Assembly (NCBI RefSeq): GCF_025398035.1
Contig: NZ_CP104558.1
Location: 2,418,001 to 2,482,000 of the forward strand
Direction of reading: 5' to 3'
Origin: Rossellomorea vietnamensis
GTDB lineage: Bacteria; Bacillota; Bacilli; Bacillales; Bacillaceae_B
DNA length: 64,000 nucleotides
In this document: positions 8,184 to 16,745 of the stretch, piece after piece
Numbering within the stretch: the stretch's first letter is position 1
How the letters are laid out: every line of letters starts with the position of its first letter
Notes under the pieces: generated by a model
Seen by the model: the letters and a program-made list of their open reading frames with translations, nothing else
Databases searched by the model: none
What the model was told of the DNA's origin: nothing
Translations under genes and position numbers: made by a program

Positions 8184-9233
8184 TTAATTCAATTGTCCTT
8201 TATAGGTGAGGTCTTTGGGGTCGAGGTGGTTGTAGTTGCCCTGGAGTATGTTCTGTATGTCCCCGATGGTTTGTTGGACCGGTACACTCTGTCCTTTCAC
8301 CTTGGTGAATTCCTCCGCGACATAGAAAGGTTGACTCAAGTATGCTTCGAGTCTCTCTCCTATTTCGAACAGCTCAAGGTCTGCGTCGGGGATTTTATCC
8401 TTACCGATCGTATTCATCAAGACGCGGATTTCTTTATATCGCCTTAACACTTTCTTTGCCTTCTTATGGGTCGCAGCGTGGCTTGCATCCAAAGCTTCGT
8501 CTTCGAGCAGGATAGATGTCGACTGAACGGGATGAATGGCCGGGTACATTCCACGGGTAGCAAGATCTATGTCGAAATAACACAAGGTATCAAGTGGACC
8601 AAACGGGTCATCTTCATCCACTGCTTCTCCGCTTGGATCAAATAAAATGGTGGTGATATCCGGATAGCCCTCTGCTTCGAACCTCTCTCTCAATTCATAC
8701 AGCTCCCCTGAGACAATAAACGAACGATCAACATACAAGAGAATACTTTCCTTATCCCCCACCAATGAAACCTCCGCAAAGGCATCCCCGATCGTGTGGC
8801 ATTTCGCATCGACGAATCCTTCAAGGTCACTTAAACCGGGATAAGTTTGATCCGGAGTTATTAAAATGGCATGGTAACCCTTCTCTTTCAATACTTGTGT
8901 CATTTCAGCCAAAACGACAAATTGGCCGATCTGGGATCTCGCAACGAATCCGTTGGTCCCCCCCTGAACAATGGGTGCAAATAAATCAAGCGGTTTAATC
9001 CCCGTTTCAATCATACTTACTTTCCCTCCTTGAATAATTAATTCATCCAACGTGCAATTTGCCAGGTTTGCAAGGGTCACGATCGTTTTCACTTCGGCGC
9101 GGCCCACCGATATTTTCCCTGTACATAAATTGGACACAGTGGCAGGCCTTAATCCCACCGTTTTGGCCGCAGATGTGAGATTCGGTACACGCTTGCGCAG
9201 CAATGAAACATTTAACCTCAAATGATCTTTCAT
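8184..9233 (-). CDS. HTH-domain protein fused to a degenerate F1-ATPase beta/alpha-type core
   Basis: 349 residues in two parts. Residues about 1-66 form a helix-turn-helix of Xre type (SAAKTVGLRPATVSNLCTGK). Residues about 75-349 align collinearly with F1-ATP synthase subunit beta: IETGIKPLDLFAPIVQGG, later GMYPAIHPVQSTS, KVLRRYKEI and YLSQPFYVAEEFT, and an ending that matches the beta C-terminus. The P-loop GGAGVGKT of beta is replaced by ARSQIGQF, so the key Lys and Thr (here Gln104, Phe105) are gone, and the catalytic GER segment is not conserved. It is therefore unlikely to hydrolyse ATP and may be a DNA-binding regulator using an F1 fold. ATG at 9233 follows AAGGAGGGG. Confidence 0.8.
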   Translation of the reverse strand: MKDHLRLNVSLLRKRVPNLTSAAKTVGLRPATVSNLCTGKISVGRAEVKTIVTLANLANCTLDELIIQGGKVSMIETGIKPLDLFAPIVQGGTNGFVARSQIGQFVVLAEMTQVLKEKGYHAILITPDQTYPGLSDLEGFVDAKCHTIGDAFAEVSLVGDKESILLYVDRSFIVSGELYELRERFEAEGYPDITTILFDPSGEAVDEDDPFGPLDTLCYFDIDLATRGMYPAIHPVQSTSILLEDEALDASHAATHKKAKKVLRRYKEIRVLMNTIGKDKIPDADLELFEIGERLEAYLSQPFYVAEEFTKVKGQSVPVQQTIGDIQNILQGNYNHLDPKDLTYKGQLN

Positions 9234-9249
9234 GGTAAATATCCCCTCC

Positions 9250-9332
9250 TTACTTTATAAGGTAATCGATTTTACTTCCAAAAGCAACACTTTTTTATAT
9301 TTAAAGCGTAATTTTTTTACTTTTAAAAGTAA
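9250..9332. promoter_or_regulatory. Array of palindromic operator-like sites upstream of the HTH-F1beta gene
   Basis: Three 16-bp palindromes of form TTACTTTNNAAAGTAA: TTACTTTATAAGGTAA (9250-9265), TTACTTCCAAAAGCAA (9272-9287) and a perfect TTACTTTTAAAAGTAA (9317-9332). Their centres are 22 and 45 bp apart, about two and four helical turns; a weak fourth copy (TATATTTAAAGCGTAA, 9296-9311) would fill the gap. The first site lies between the ribosome site of the HTH gene and its promoter region. Autoregulation is inferred. Confidence 0.6.
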
Positions 9333-9459
9333 TAATCATTCATGATCACTTATTCCACTTTTTATATTAATCTGAATTTCTCTTACATTATTGTCCTAAA
9401 TATCCAAGGTCGTACTTATAATGAAAAATAAGATTCTTTATGTAAAAGGATGAACGCAG

Positions 9460-10392
9460 ATGAAAAATACGCATGTACCCCAAACACCCAAAAAACAGCG
9501 CATCGTCATCGAGATGATGATCGCTTTCTTTGTCCTGTTTTCCATCATCGTATACTGGCTGCCAGTTGAAAAGGGCACACCACCCCCTTTCTTGCAAAAG
9601 GAAAATGAGCGTCCCCTCGTCATTGCCCATCAGGGGGGGAAGCATCTTGCACCCGGGAATACCATTGAAGCGTTCCAAAATGCCGTGGACCTTGGAGCCG
9701 ATGTCATTGAAACGGATATACATATTACAAAAGACGGCCATTTGGTAACGATTCATGATCCCACAGTTGATGCGACAACGGACGGACGTGGCTATGTAAA
9801 GGATTATACGTTGAAAGAGCTCCAACGGCTGGATGCGGCATACTATTTCCAAGATCTGAAGGGGGAATACTCATTCAGAGGAAAACATATATATGTCCCG
9901 ACCCTAGAGGAAGTATTTCAGCGGTTTCCCGATATGAGGATCAATATTGAAGTGAAAGACGACAACCCGGAAGAACGGATAGAGGAAATGGTACAGAAGT
10001 TAATAAAACTGATTGAAGAATACGATATGGAGGATAAAGTCCTCATCGCCTCTTTCGACCAGGACATTATCAATTTAGTCGAAACCTACTCCAAGGGAAT
10101 GGTTGCCACACAAGGAGGCAAACAAGAGGCAAAAAAATTCGTCATCCTGCATAAACTGTTCATGCGAAATCTTTATAAAACGAGTGTCGACGCTTTTCAA
10201 CTTCCCCTGCAAGAAGGAAATCTGGACCTGACGCAACCGATTCTGATCTCAGGCGCCCACCGCATCGGCCTTCAGGTACATTACTGGACCGTCAACGACC
10301 GGGAAACCATGGAAAGACTCATAAACCTCGGGGCAGACGGCATCATCACCGATCGACCTGATTTATTATTGAACATACTCGGGGAGAGATAA
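9460..10392 (+). CDS. Membrane-anchored glycerophosphodiester phosphodiesterase
   Basis: 310 residues. A single N-terminal membrane helix (about 15-33) places the catalytic domain outside the cytoplasm. The GDPD domain has the expected residues: His57 in AHQGG, APGNTIEAF, the metal pair in ETD (Glu84, Asp86) and His99 in IHDPTVD. GDPD enzymes hydrolyse glycerophosphodiesters to glycerol-3-phosphate and an alcohol, in lipid or teichoic-acid turnover. Usual HRG is HQG here. ATG follows AAAGGATG. It is divergent from the HTH-F1beta gene, and both share the palindrome-rich intergenic region. Confidence 0.88.
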   Translation: MKNTHVPQTPKKQRIVIEMMIAFFVLFSIIVYWLPVEKGTPPPFLQKENERPLVIAHQGGKHLAPGNTIEAFQNAVDLGADVIETDIHITKDGHLVTIHDPTVDATTDGRGYVKDYTLKELQRLDAAYYFQDLKGEYSFRGKHIYVPTLEEVFQRFPDMRINIEVKDDNPEERIEEMVQKLIKLIEEYDMEDKVLIASFDQDIINLVETYSKGMVATQGGKQEAKKFVILHKLFMRNLYKTSVDAFQLPLQEGNLDLTQPILISGAHRIGLQVHYWTVNDRETMERLINLGADGIITDRPDLLLNILGER

Positions 10393-10553
10393 TACTTTCT
10401 TCTCTACGAAAATTGTAAGACATAAAGATTCCTCACCAAAAACCTACAAAAAAATTACAAATATATTTGTATTATTCATACTATTGACCTATATAAGTAT
10501 TTGTCAATCTCTGTTAGGCTTAAATTAAGTCAAATGACGAAAGAAGAATAAAT

Positions 10554-10880
10554 ATGACAGTAAATGTGTTTTTAGATGATTATCGTCACTGTCCACAAGG
10601 GTACATTCTCGCGAAAGACATCGATGAATGTATTGACCTGCTACTTAATTTTTCTATCGCTCATCTCTCACTGGATCACGACTTAGAGAGTAAGACACGT
10701 AATGGTTTAATGCTCGTCCACTACATGGTGGAAAAACAGTTATTTGCAGAAAGAATCACGATTCATTCCGCAAACTCTGGCGCGGGCAAAAGAATGTTCA
10801 AGTATTTAAAAGAGGCACAGAACGAACGGAAGATGCCTCAGTCAATCCAAATCCTATTACGGCCATTGCCTCTAAGATGA
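10554..10880 (+). CDS. Cyclic-phosphate processing receiver-domain (cREC) protein
   Basis: Stand-alone 108-residue protein. LDDYRHCP near residue 7 and LSLDHDLES near residue 40 are the signature acidic/His motifs of the small receiver-like family annotated in Pfam as cyclic-phosphate processing receiver domain, often mis-annotated as FtsJ. Family biochemistry is predicted rather than proven: handling of phosphate or cyclic-phosphate ends. ATG at 10554 is preceded by GAAAGAAG, a modest ribosome site. It stands alone between a GDPD gene and an exporter gene and has its own terminator. Confidence 0.75.
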   Translation: MTVNVFLDDYRHCPQGYILAKDIDECIDLLLNFSIAHLSLDHDLESKTRNGLMLVHYMVEKQLFAERITIHSANSGAGKRMFKYLKEAQNERKMPQSIQILLRPLPLR

Positions 10881-10892
10881 GTTATCATATAT

Positions 10893-10923
10893 AAAGAACT
10901 GTTCCCTGAACAGTTCTTTTTTT
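10893..10923 (+). terminator. Intrinsic terminator
   Basis: AAAGAACTGTTC-CCT-GAACAGTTCTTT followed by a T-run, after the cREC gene. Confidence 0.92.
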
Positions 10924-10995
10924 GTCAATTTATTTAATTTGGTTTTTTCTTACTTTATAATAGAACATAGTGATTTTATTAAAGAGGGGCTTATT

Positions 10996-12069
10996 ATGGG
11001 TTTTCTGAAAAAATTTCAATTTGTCGGGGGAAGGATTGCCAAAACAGGACTTGCCGTTTTTCTTACTGCCCTCGTATGTGAACTGTTGAACTGGCCGGCG
11101 ACCTTTGCCGTCATAACCGCTATCGTCACCATTGAACCGACGGCTGCCAATTCAATCAAAAAAGCGTATGTCCGCTTTCCGGCATCGGCTATCGGTGCGT
11201 TATTTGCCGTGATCATCACTCATACGTTAGGGGACCATGCCCTTACCTATGCTCTGGTCGCGCTACTGACGATCATCACCTGCCATAAGCTTCATCTGGG
11301 TGCGGGTATCCTCGTCGCTACACTAACGGGAATCGCCATGATCCCCACAATCCATGATCACTACGTAGCGACGTTTTTCATTCGTCTGGGAACGACGACC
11401 ATCGGACTGATTGTATCGACTTTGGTCAATCTGTGGATCCTTCCACCTAAGTACAGCAACACGATTTCAACCAATATTCATAATCTCTATTTCAAAACAG
11501 GGAATCTGTTGGAAAGAAGGGGCTCTGAGGTACTCCAGAATCATTCTCTGCACCGAGAGACGAAATTGATATTCAATGATATTTTAAGAGAGATTGATTT
11601 GACGGATACTCTTTGCGAATACCAGAAAGAAGAATGGAAGCTCCACCGCTCCAACCGACAGGAAATGCGCTGCTTCCATTATGAGTATAAGAAACTGAAC
11701 ATCTTGAGACAGATCCTTTTTCATATCGGTAACATCATCTATCTACCCGTCCACTACTCTTTCAGCGAAGAAGAAAAAGAACGGATCATGGATGCGACAT
11801 TAAGTTTAAAAGGAATCATGCACCACCCTTCATTTCAAATTCCAGACCAGCATTTTACCCTTATGAAGAATTTATTGGAGGAATTCTGGGAGGATCAGGA
11901 GGGGCTTCATATGAAACCATTTCAATCCATGAAGCATCACTTCTCCTGCGAAACCATCATGCTTTATGAACTGTTATCCATTCATGATCTTATTGAAGAG
12001 CTGAGTGAGATCCATCTCCTTGAGGCACAGCATCGTAACGTATTGGAAAAAGCACTGTACCCGGAATGA
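10996..12069 (+). CDS. Aromatic acid exporter/FUSC family membrane protein
   Basis: 357 residues. The first 150 contain about five or six hydrophobic helices with the family pattern ALVCELLNWPATFAVITAIVTIEPT and SIKKAYVRFPASAIGA; the rest is a soluble, mainly helical cytoplasmic domain. This is the layout of the DUF939/FUSC group, half-size relatives of AaeB-type aromatic acid effluxers. Substrate cannot be told. ATG at 10996 follows AGAGGGG; the frame from 10939 lacks a ribosome site. Confidence 0.82.
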   Translation: MGFLKKFQFVGGRIAKTGLAVFLTALVCELLNWPATFAVITAIVTIEPTAANSIKKAYVRFPASAIGALFAVIITHTLGDHALTYALVALLTIITCHKLHLGAGILVATLTGIAMIPTIHDHYVATFFIRLGTTTIGLIVSTLVNLWILPPKYSNTISTNIHNLYFKTGNLLERRGSEVLQNHSLHRETKLIFNDILREIDLTDTLCEYQKEEWKLHRSNRQEMRCFHYEYKKLNILRQILFHIGNIIYLPVHYSFSEEEKERIMDATLSLKGIMHHPSFQIPDQHFTLMKNLLEEFWEDQEGLHMKPFQSMKHHFSCETIMLYELLSIHDLIEELSEIHLLEAQHRNVLEKALYPE

Positions 12070-12093
12070 TGATTTAGTCCTTTTACAAAAACG

Positions 12094-12154
12094 AAAAAAT
12101 CCGAACGAATTCGATATTCACTAAAGAATGTCGAGTGATCGTTCGGATTTCTTT
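12094..12154. terminator. Long bidirectional terminator hairpin
   Basis: AAATCCGAACGA (12097-12108) pairs with TCGTTCGGATTT (12139-12150), with an inner TCGATATTC/GAATGTCGA stem. It separates convergent exporter and acyl-CoA dehydrogenase genes. Confidence 0.88.
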
Positions 12155-12180
12155 AGTCTGAAACGCATTTGTCTCAAACC

Positions 12181-13341
12181 TTATTTCAAGGCGTTATTCG
12201 CCAACATTGAAATGACCATATCATCCATTGGAGGGTTATGGAGCCCTGCCCTCACATCACGATAATAGCGCTGCATGGAATTGGTCCGGAAGAGGCTCCT
12301 CGCTCCCACGATCCTCATGGCAGTGTCCACGATATGAAAGGCGCTGTTTGTGACAATGTGCTTGACAGAAGAAAGTTCTGCAGCCATATCCCCCCGTTTT
12401 GCAGGCTCCCTTACCCACTTATCTGCCACGGAATACAGGATCTGCCTGGCTTTAAACAACTCTAATTCAATTTCACCGATTTTCCGCTGGACCTCGGGAA
12501 CATCCTTGATCGGACCGGGCAGACTGTTCGGGGAGTAGTCTTTGGCAAACTGGATGGCATCATTACGCGCTGCCATCGCCACCCCTATATAACAGGCAGG
12601 GATATGTAGCAGCCATGCTTTGGGAAGATCACTCTTCCCTTGATCGCTGTCCCGCTCCACGAGGGAAGAAGACGGTAACTGGACGTCTTTAAGAACGAGG
12701 TCATCACTCCCTGTTCCCTTCATGGAAATCGTATCCCACGTCTCCTCAATGCTCACACCTTCCAAGTCATGATCCACAAGGAAGAAGCCTTTCTCCTCCG
12801 TATCACCGATCACAGCCGATACTAAGGAATAATCCAGCACCCTCGCCATTGAAGTAAAGGATTTCCGGCCTGTTATTCTCCATCCCTTTTCGGTTTTGAT
12901 CGCCTTGGTCTGAGGCAGTCCCCCACGTGTCGGACTGCCCGTTGCCGGTTCTGTGGCCGCACGGTTCACGAGAGCTTTGTTTGATACAATCTTCTCACAC
13001 AGATCCTTGAAGACCTCTTCCTCCCACACACGGGTCTCTGTAAGCTCCATCAATCCCCCCAAATGCCAGCCAATGGACAATGCCGTTGCGGCATCCCCTG
13101 TAGCCAGTCTCTCCTGGATCATGACAAGCTCATATAAATTGATCTCTTCTCCCCCATATTCTTTCGGAAGAGACAGAGTCCCGTATCCACTTTTTTTGAG
13201 GTCGTCGAAATTTTCATAAGGGAACGCATCCTCTCTATCGTACTTCTCCCCCCGTTCAGAAAACGCATCGGCAAGTTCCCCGGCTAAGTCAACCAATTTC
13301 CTTTGGCGTTCATTCTGTATAAACGATTGATATACATCCAA
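12181..13341 (-). CDS. Acyl-CoA dehydrogenase family protein
   Basis: 386 residues with the three-part acyl-CoA dehydrogenase fold: helical N-terminus, central beta domain with AATEPATGSPTRGG and GWRITGRKSFTSMA, and helical C-terminus ending VGARSLFRTNSMQRYYRDVRAGLHNPP. FAD-dependent oxidation of an acyl-CoA or related substrate is expected; the specific substrate is unknown. A TTG start at 13341 is chosen because GGGAGGTG lies eight bases before it; the TTG at 13359 overlaps that site. Stands alone, with no other beta-oxidation gene adjacent. Confidence 0.87.
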   Translation of the reverse strand: MDVYQSFIQNERQRKLVDLAGELADAFSERGEKYDREDAFPYENFDDLKKSGYGTLSLPKEYGGEEINLYELVMIQERLATGDAATALSIGWHLGGLMELTETRVWEEEVFKDLCEKIVSNKALVNRAATEPATGSPTRGGLPQTKAIKTEKGWRITGRKSFTSMARVLDYSLVSAVIGDTEEKGFFLVDHDLEGVSIEETWDTISMKGTGSDDLVLKDVQLPSSSLVERDSDQGKSDLPKAWLLHIPACYIGVAMAARNDAIQFAKDYSPNSLPGPIKDVPEVQRKIGEIELELFKARQILYSVADKWVREPAKRGDMAAELSSVKHIVTNSAFHIVDTAMRIVGARSLFRTNSMQRYYRDVRAGLHNPPMDDMVISMLANNALK

Positions 13342-13525
13342 TGAAACAGCACCTCCCAATGATAAAATGACGTTTTTCTTCTACGTTTATCATAATCAAT
13401 TTCAATGCCTGACTCAAAGATAAAGCTTACTAATCTGATCGGTTTACATTTTCTTCTTAAACCGAATAATTGTTTTCACAATGAACATTCTATAAATAAC
13501 ATCACACACTAAGGAGGAAATGACC

Positions 13526-14011
13526 TTGAGCCACAAACGCAATAAACGGTACATATTGATACTGATGCTCATATCGTGGGTATTTCTCTTATTGGCAGGA
13601 AAAGAAACCTTAAAAAGATATTTACCCGCCTCTATGTTCATGTCACTTCTTGTGTATTCTGAGAATGTGTTGGCAGAGAGAATCAATTGGTGGACCATCT
13701 CAACAAGGCTTTTCCCGAAAGTAAACGGCGTTATGCCTTTTGTCATCGGGGTTTTCCTGACAGGATCGGTGTGGATCCTTAAATTCACTTATCAAAACAT
13801 ATACCTTTATGTATTCGTCAACATTGTGGTTGATACATTTTTTACATACCCTTTTTATTCCCTTTTCAAAAAACTGGGTGTGTGGAAATTGACTCATTTA
13901 AAGCAATACAAGCTATCTCTTCTGTTTTTCATGAAATCACTGCTCATGTATGCTTTCCAAAAATATATCGGGGAAAGGCTTTATTCTAAAATCAAAGCCC
14001 CACTTCAGTAA
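13526..14011 (+). CDS. Small integral membrane protein of unknown function
   Basis: 161 residues, about four hydrophobic segments, no signal-cleavage site and no recognised catalytic motif. The sequence YLPASMFMSLLVYSENVLAERINWW and later LKFTYQNIYLYVFVN recall uncharacterised Bacillus membrane proteins. A TTG start at 13526 sits eight bases after AAGGAGG; the ATG at 13520 is only two bases from it. Single gene with terminator. Confidence 0.7.
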   Translation: MSHKRNKRYILILMLISWVFLLLAGKETLKRYLPASMFMSLLVYSENVLAERINWWTISTRLFPKVNGVMPFVIGVFLTGSVWILKFTYQNIYLYVFVNIVVDTFFTYPFYSLFKKLGVWKLTHLKQYKLSLLFFMKSLLMYAFQKYIGERLYSKIKAPLQ

Positions 14012-14048
14012 AAAACCTGCTGCCACAGTGGCAACAGGTTTCTTTTTT
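14012..14048. terminator. Bidirectional terminator
   Basis: AACCTG-C-TGCCAC pairs with GTGGCA-A-CAGGTT, followed by TCTTTTTTT. Lies between convergent genes. Confidence 0.85.
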
Positions 14049-14054
14049 TATAGT

Positions 14055-15512
14055 TTATGATGCATTTTCTTTATCTTCGACTTTGTATTCCTGCTCCCAG
14101 AACTCTGCATTTTTGATACCGAGTTTTTTCGAGTTAAAGACCGGATCAAGTCCCTGCTTCTTCTGTTCTTCGTAATCCTTCAACGCTTTAAGTGCCGGTT
14201 TGGCAAGGATGAGGATCGCGATCAGGTTCAGCCATACCATAAGGCCAAGGCCGATATCTCCCAACGCCCACGCAAGGGCCGCTTCTCTTACCGCTCCGTA
14301 GAAAGTGGCTCCAAGAAGGACTACCTTCAGGACCACCATGGCCGCCTTTGAATTCTTGCCTCTCAACAAGTAAGCCACATTCGTCTCAGCCATGTAATAG
14401 TAGGCCATGATCGTCGTAAAGGCAAAGAAGAATAAAGCGATCGCGACGAATGATGCCCCGAATCCAGGAATGACGGATTCAATGGCAGCCTGTGTATAAC
14501 CAGGACCCGCTTCGATACCATCCAGATTGTTGGCAAGCATCGTCCCGTCAGGACCTTCCGTATTGAATGAGCCCGTAAACAGGATCATGAATGCTGTTGC
14601 CGTACAAACAAGAAGGGTATCAATATAAACCGAAAAAGCTTGAACCAATCCTTGTTTCGCCGGATGGGAAACCTCTGCCGCCGCAGCAGCATGGGGTCCT
14701 GTTCCTTGACCTGCTTCGTTGGAATAGATTCCGCGTTTTACTCCCCATGAAACAGCCATACCGATGATTCCGCCGAATACAGAATCGGCACCGAATGCAC
14801 TTCTGAAAATAAGGCCAAAGACAGCCGGGATTTCCGCAATATTCATTCCGACGATGATAAGGGAAAGAAGAATATATGCAATGGCCATGAACGGCACGAC
14901 GTATGAAGCCACTCCCGCAATACGTTTGACTCCCCCAAAGATGATGACCCCAATTAATACGACAAGACCGATACCTGTGACCGTCGTATTAAGACCAAAT
15001 GCATTCTCCAGTCCTAATGCTATGGAGTTTGACTGGATCCCCGGCATTAGGATGCTCATAGCGAGTAATGTCGCAAATGAGAATAGTACGGCATACCACT
15101 TCCATCCAATACCCTTTTCAATATAATAGGCTGGTCCACCACGGTATTCCCCGTCCTGCTTCACCTTATAAATTTGAGCTAATGTCGACTCAATAAAGGC
15201 ACTGCTTGCACCGATGAAGGCAATCGCCCACATCCAGAAGACGGCTCCGGGACCACCAAAGGCGATGGCAGTAGCCGTACCGGCGATGTTACCCGTTCCT
15301 ACACGTCCGGATAATGAAAGAGCCAAAGCCTGGAATGAAGACACCCCTGCACTTGAGCTTCCACCCTTAAACATTTGAACAATCATATCTTTAATCAACC
15401 GGACCTGCAAAAACTTCGTTAAAATAGAAAATAGTAAGCCTACGCCCAAACAAAAATAAATCATGACCGGGGACCAAAGGATCCCTACGAGCTTGCCAAC
15501 GAATTCTTCCAC
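14055..15512 (-). CDS. Alanine/glycine:cation (sodium) symporter, AGCS family
   Basis: 485 residues with about eleven membrane helices. Diagnostic AGCS blocks are present: SLSGRVGTGNIAGTATAIAFGGPGAVFWMW near the N-terminus, the GGPAYYIEKG segment and MAVSWGVKRGIYSNEAGQGTGPHAAAAAEVSHPAKQG in the middle. Imports alanine or glycine with Na+, as AlsT-type proteins do. Start is GTG at 15512 after AAGGGGGAAATGCC. It is divergent from the SASP gene. Confidence 0.93.
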   Translation of the reverse strand: MEEFVGKLVGILWSPVMIYFCLGVGLLFSILTKFLQVRLIKDMIVQMFKGGSSSAGVSSFQALALSLSGRVGTGNIAGTATAIAFGGPGAVFWMWAIAFIGASSAFIESTLAQIYKVKQDGEYRGGPAYYIEKGIGWKWYAVLFSFATLLAMSILMPGIQSNSIALGLENAFGLNTTVTGIGLVVLIGVIIFGGVKRIAGVASYVVPFMAIAYILLSLIIVGMNIAEIPAVFGLIFRSAFGADSVFGGIIGMAVSWGVKRGIYSNEAGQGTGPHAAAAAEVSHPAKQGLVQAFSVYIDTLLVCTATAFMILFTGSFNTEGPDGTMLANNLDGIEAGPGYTQAAIESVIPGFGASFVAIALFFFAFTTIMAYYYMAETNVAYLLRGKNSKAAMVVLKVVLLGATFYGAVREAALAWALGDIGLGLMVWLNLIAILILAKPALKALKDYEEQKKQGLDPVFNSKKLGIKNAEFWEQEYKVEDKENAS

Positions 15513-15692
15513 GGCATTTCCCCCTTTTATTTTTATAGAAATTTTCTAACTATTAAGAATTATATTTTATTTGACACAAAATAGACAATCCTTTTTTATA
15601 ACGAAAATTTTATAAACGTAGAAAAACCCTTATATGACAATACTTTATACTTGCAAAAAAAATTTGGGGCACTCTATAAAAGAGGTGATAAA

Positions 15693-15941
15693 ATGTCGAA
15701 AAGAAAACTTCTCGTCCCTGAATCCCGAGCCGCAATGGATGAGCTCAAAGCGAGAGTATCGGGTACCCTGGATCCAAAAGAAGCCAAATATGAAGTCGCA
15801 AAGGAACAGGGAATCCCCCTTCAAAGAGGTTATAATGGGAAATTAACGTCCGAACAAGCGGGGAAAGTCGGTGGGTCGATCGGTGGTAATATGGTGAAGG
15901 AACTTGTCAGAATGGCTCAGGAGAATATGTCGAAAAAATGA
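15693..15941 (+). CDS. Alpha/beta-type small acid-soluble spore protein
   Basis: 82-residue SASP that coats DNA in the dormant spore. The C-terminal NGKLTSEQAGKVGGSIGGNMVKELVRMAQ matches the conserved alpha/beta SASP signature, and KYEVAKEQGI resembles the site cut by germination protease GPR. The N-terminal part (about 1-30, SRAAMDELKARVSG) fits the family too. ATG at 15693 follows AGAGGTGA. Expected to be forespore-specific, though I cannot make out a convincing sigma-G promoter. Confidence 0.93.
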   Translation: MSKRKLLVPESRAAMDELKARVSGTLDPKEAKYEVAKEQGIPLQRGYNGKLTSEQAGKVGGSIGGNMVKELVRMAQENMSKK

Positions 15942-15946
15942 TCATT

Positions 15947-15985
15947 CAAAAAGCTGACATACACCTGATGTCAGCTTTTCTTCTT
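15947..15985. terminator. Bidirectional terminator
   Basis: AAAAGCTGACAT pairs with ATGTCAGCTTTT around an ACACCTG loop, downstream of the SASP gene and overlapping the 3' end of the convergent glycosylase gene. Confidence 0.9.
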
Positions 15986-16624
15986 GTGTAGTATATCTTT
16001 CAAGTGGTCAAGATCCTCATAGATGTCTTTTTCCAACGAACGATTATAGAAAATCGAAGCTGGATGAAAGGTTGGAAAGATGGAGTAGGTTTCCTCGCTC
16101 CAGGTCCATTCGTTGGAATCGAATTCTTTCAACCGCCTGACCTTCGACTGAATCAACTGGCCGTGACAGTCCGAAATCGTATATTTCCTCCCCAGCAGCC
16201 TTTGCAACCCTATATTCCCCAATGTGACAAGCTGTTTCGGCTTCACATGTTGGAGCTCATAATCCAATATCGGTGCATGGGCCAGCTGTTCCTTAAGATT
16301 CGGCGCCCTGTTGTATTTCTTTTCGATCATTTCATTGTCCACGGTCTTCTTTTGTACGATTTTGTAAGGCCTGCTTCTGACAGTAGAGGTAAAGTATATG
16401 TCTTCCCTTCCTATACCGAGGTAATGAAAGAACTGATCCAGCACCTTACCGGCTCTCCCGCTGAAGGGCATCCCATTATGAATTTCGGTTTCCCCCGGTG
16501 CCTCCCCTACAATCATGATGGCAGGGTTCATCGGTCCCCTCCCATAGACAAAGCCTTCACAGTTATACCCTTCCATCCGCTCTTTACACAGATTCACCAG
16601 TGTTTCCGGTATCACGCGCATCAT
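15971..16624 (-). CDS. Family 4-type uracil-DNA glycosylase homolog lacking the full iron-sulfur ligand set
   Basis: 217 residues of the UDG superfamily. Motif 1 reads VGEAPGETE, followed by GMPFSGRAGKVLD, and the C-terminal motif is HPAS. Family 4 enzymes hold a [4Fe-4S] cluster with four cysteines; here two N-terminal cysteines remain (about 13 and 22) while the later positions read STVRSRP and LDYEL, without Cys. It may excise uracil without a cluster or have other activity. ATG at 16624 follows AAGGAG. Confidence 0.8.
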   Translation of the reverse strand: MMRVIPETLVNLCKERMEGYNCEGFVYGRGPMNPAIMIVGEAPGETEIHNGMPFSGRAGKVLDQFFHYLGIGREDIYFTSTVRSRPYKIVQKKTVDNEMIEKKYNRAPNLKEQLAHAPILDYELQHVKPKQLVTLGNIGLQRLLGRKYTISDCHGQLIQSKVRRLKEFDSNEWTWSEETYSIFPTFHPASIFYNRSLEKDIYEDLDHLKDILHKKKS

Positions 16625-16682
16625 CCTTCACTCCTTATTATTTTCGTTATTCCCGATGTGATAGGAGTCTACACATTCACAT

Positions 16683-16709
16683 GTTTATTTCCCTCTCAGA
16701 AAAGGAATA
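16683..16709 (+). promoter_or_regulatory. Possible sigma-B promoter of ydaG
   Basis: GTTTAT, 15-bp spacer, GGAATA, about 35 bp upstream of the ydaG start. The match to GTTTAA-N13/15-GGGTAT is partial, but B. subtilis ydaG is a known sigma-B general stress gene. Confidence 0.4.
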
Positions 16710-16745
16710 GTATGGGTAAAAGAAAGATTAAAGGAGATGGATTGA

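Noticed and set aside
13444-13788. 114-residue minus-strand frame
   Set aside because: Opposes the small membrane protein gene, which has a clear ribosome site.
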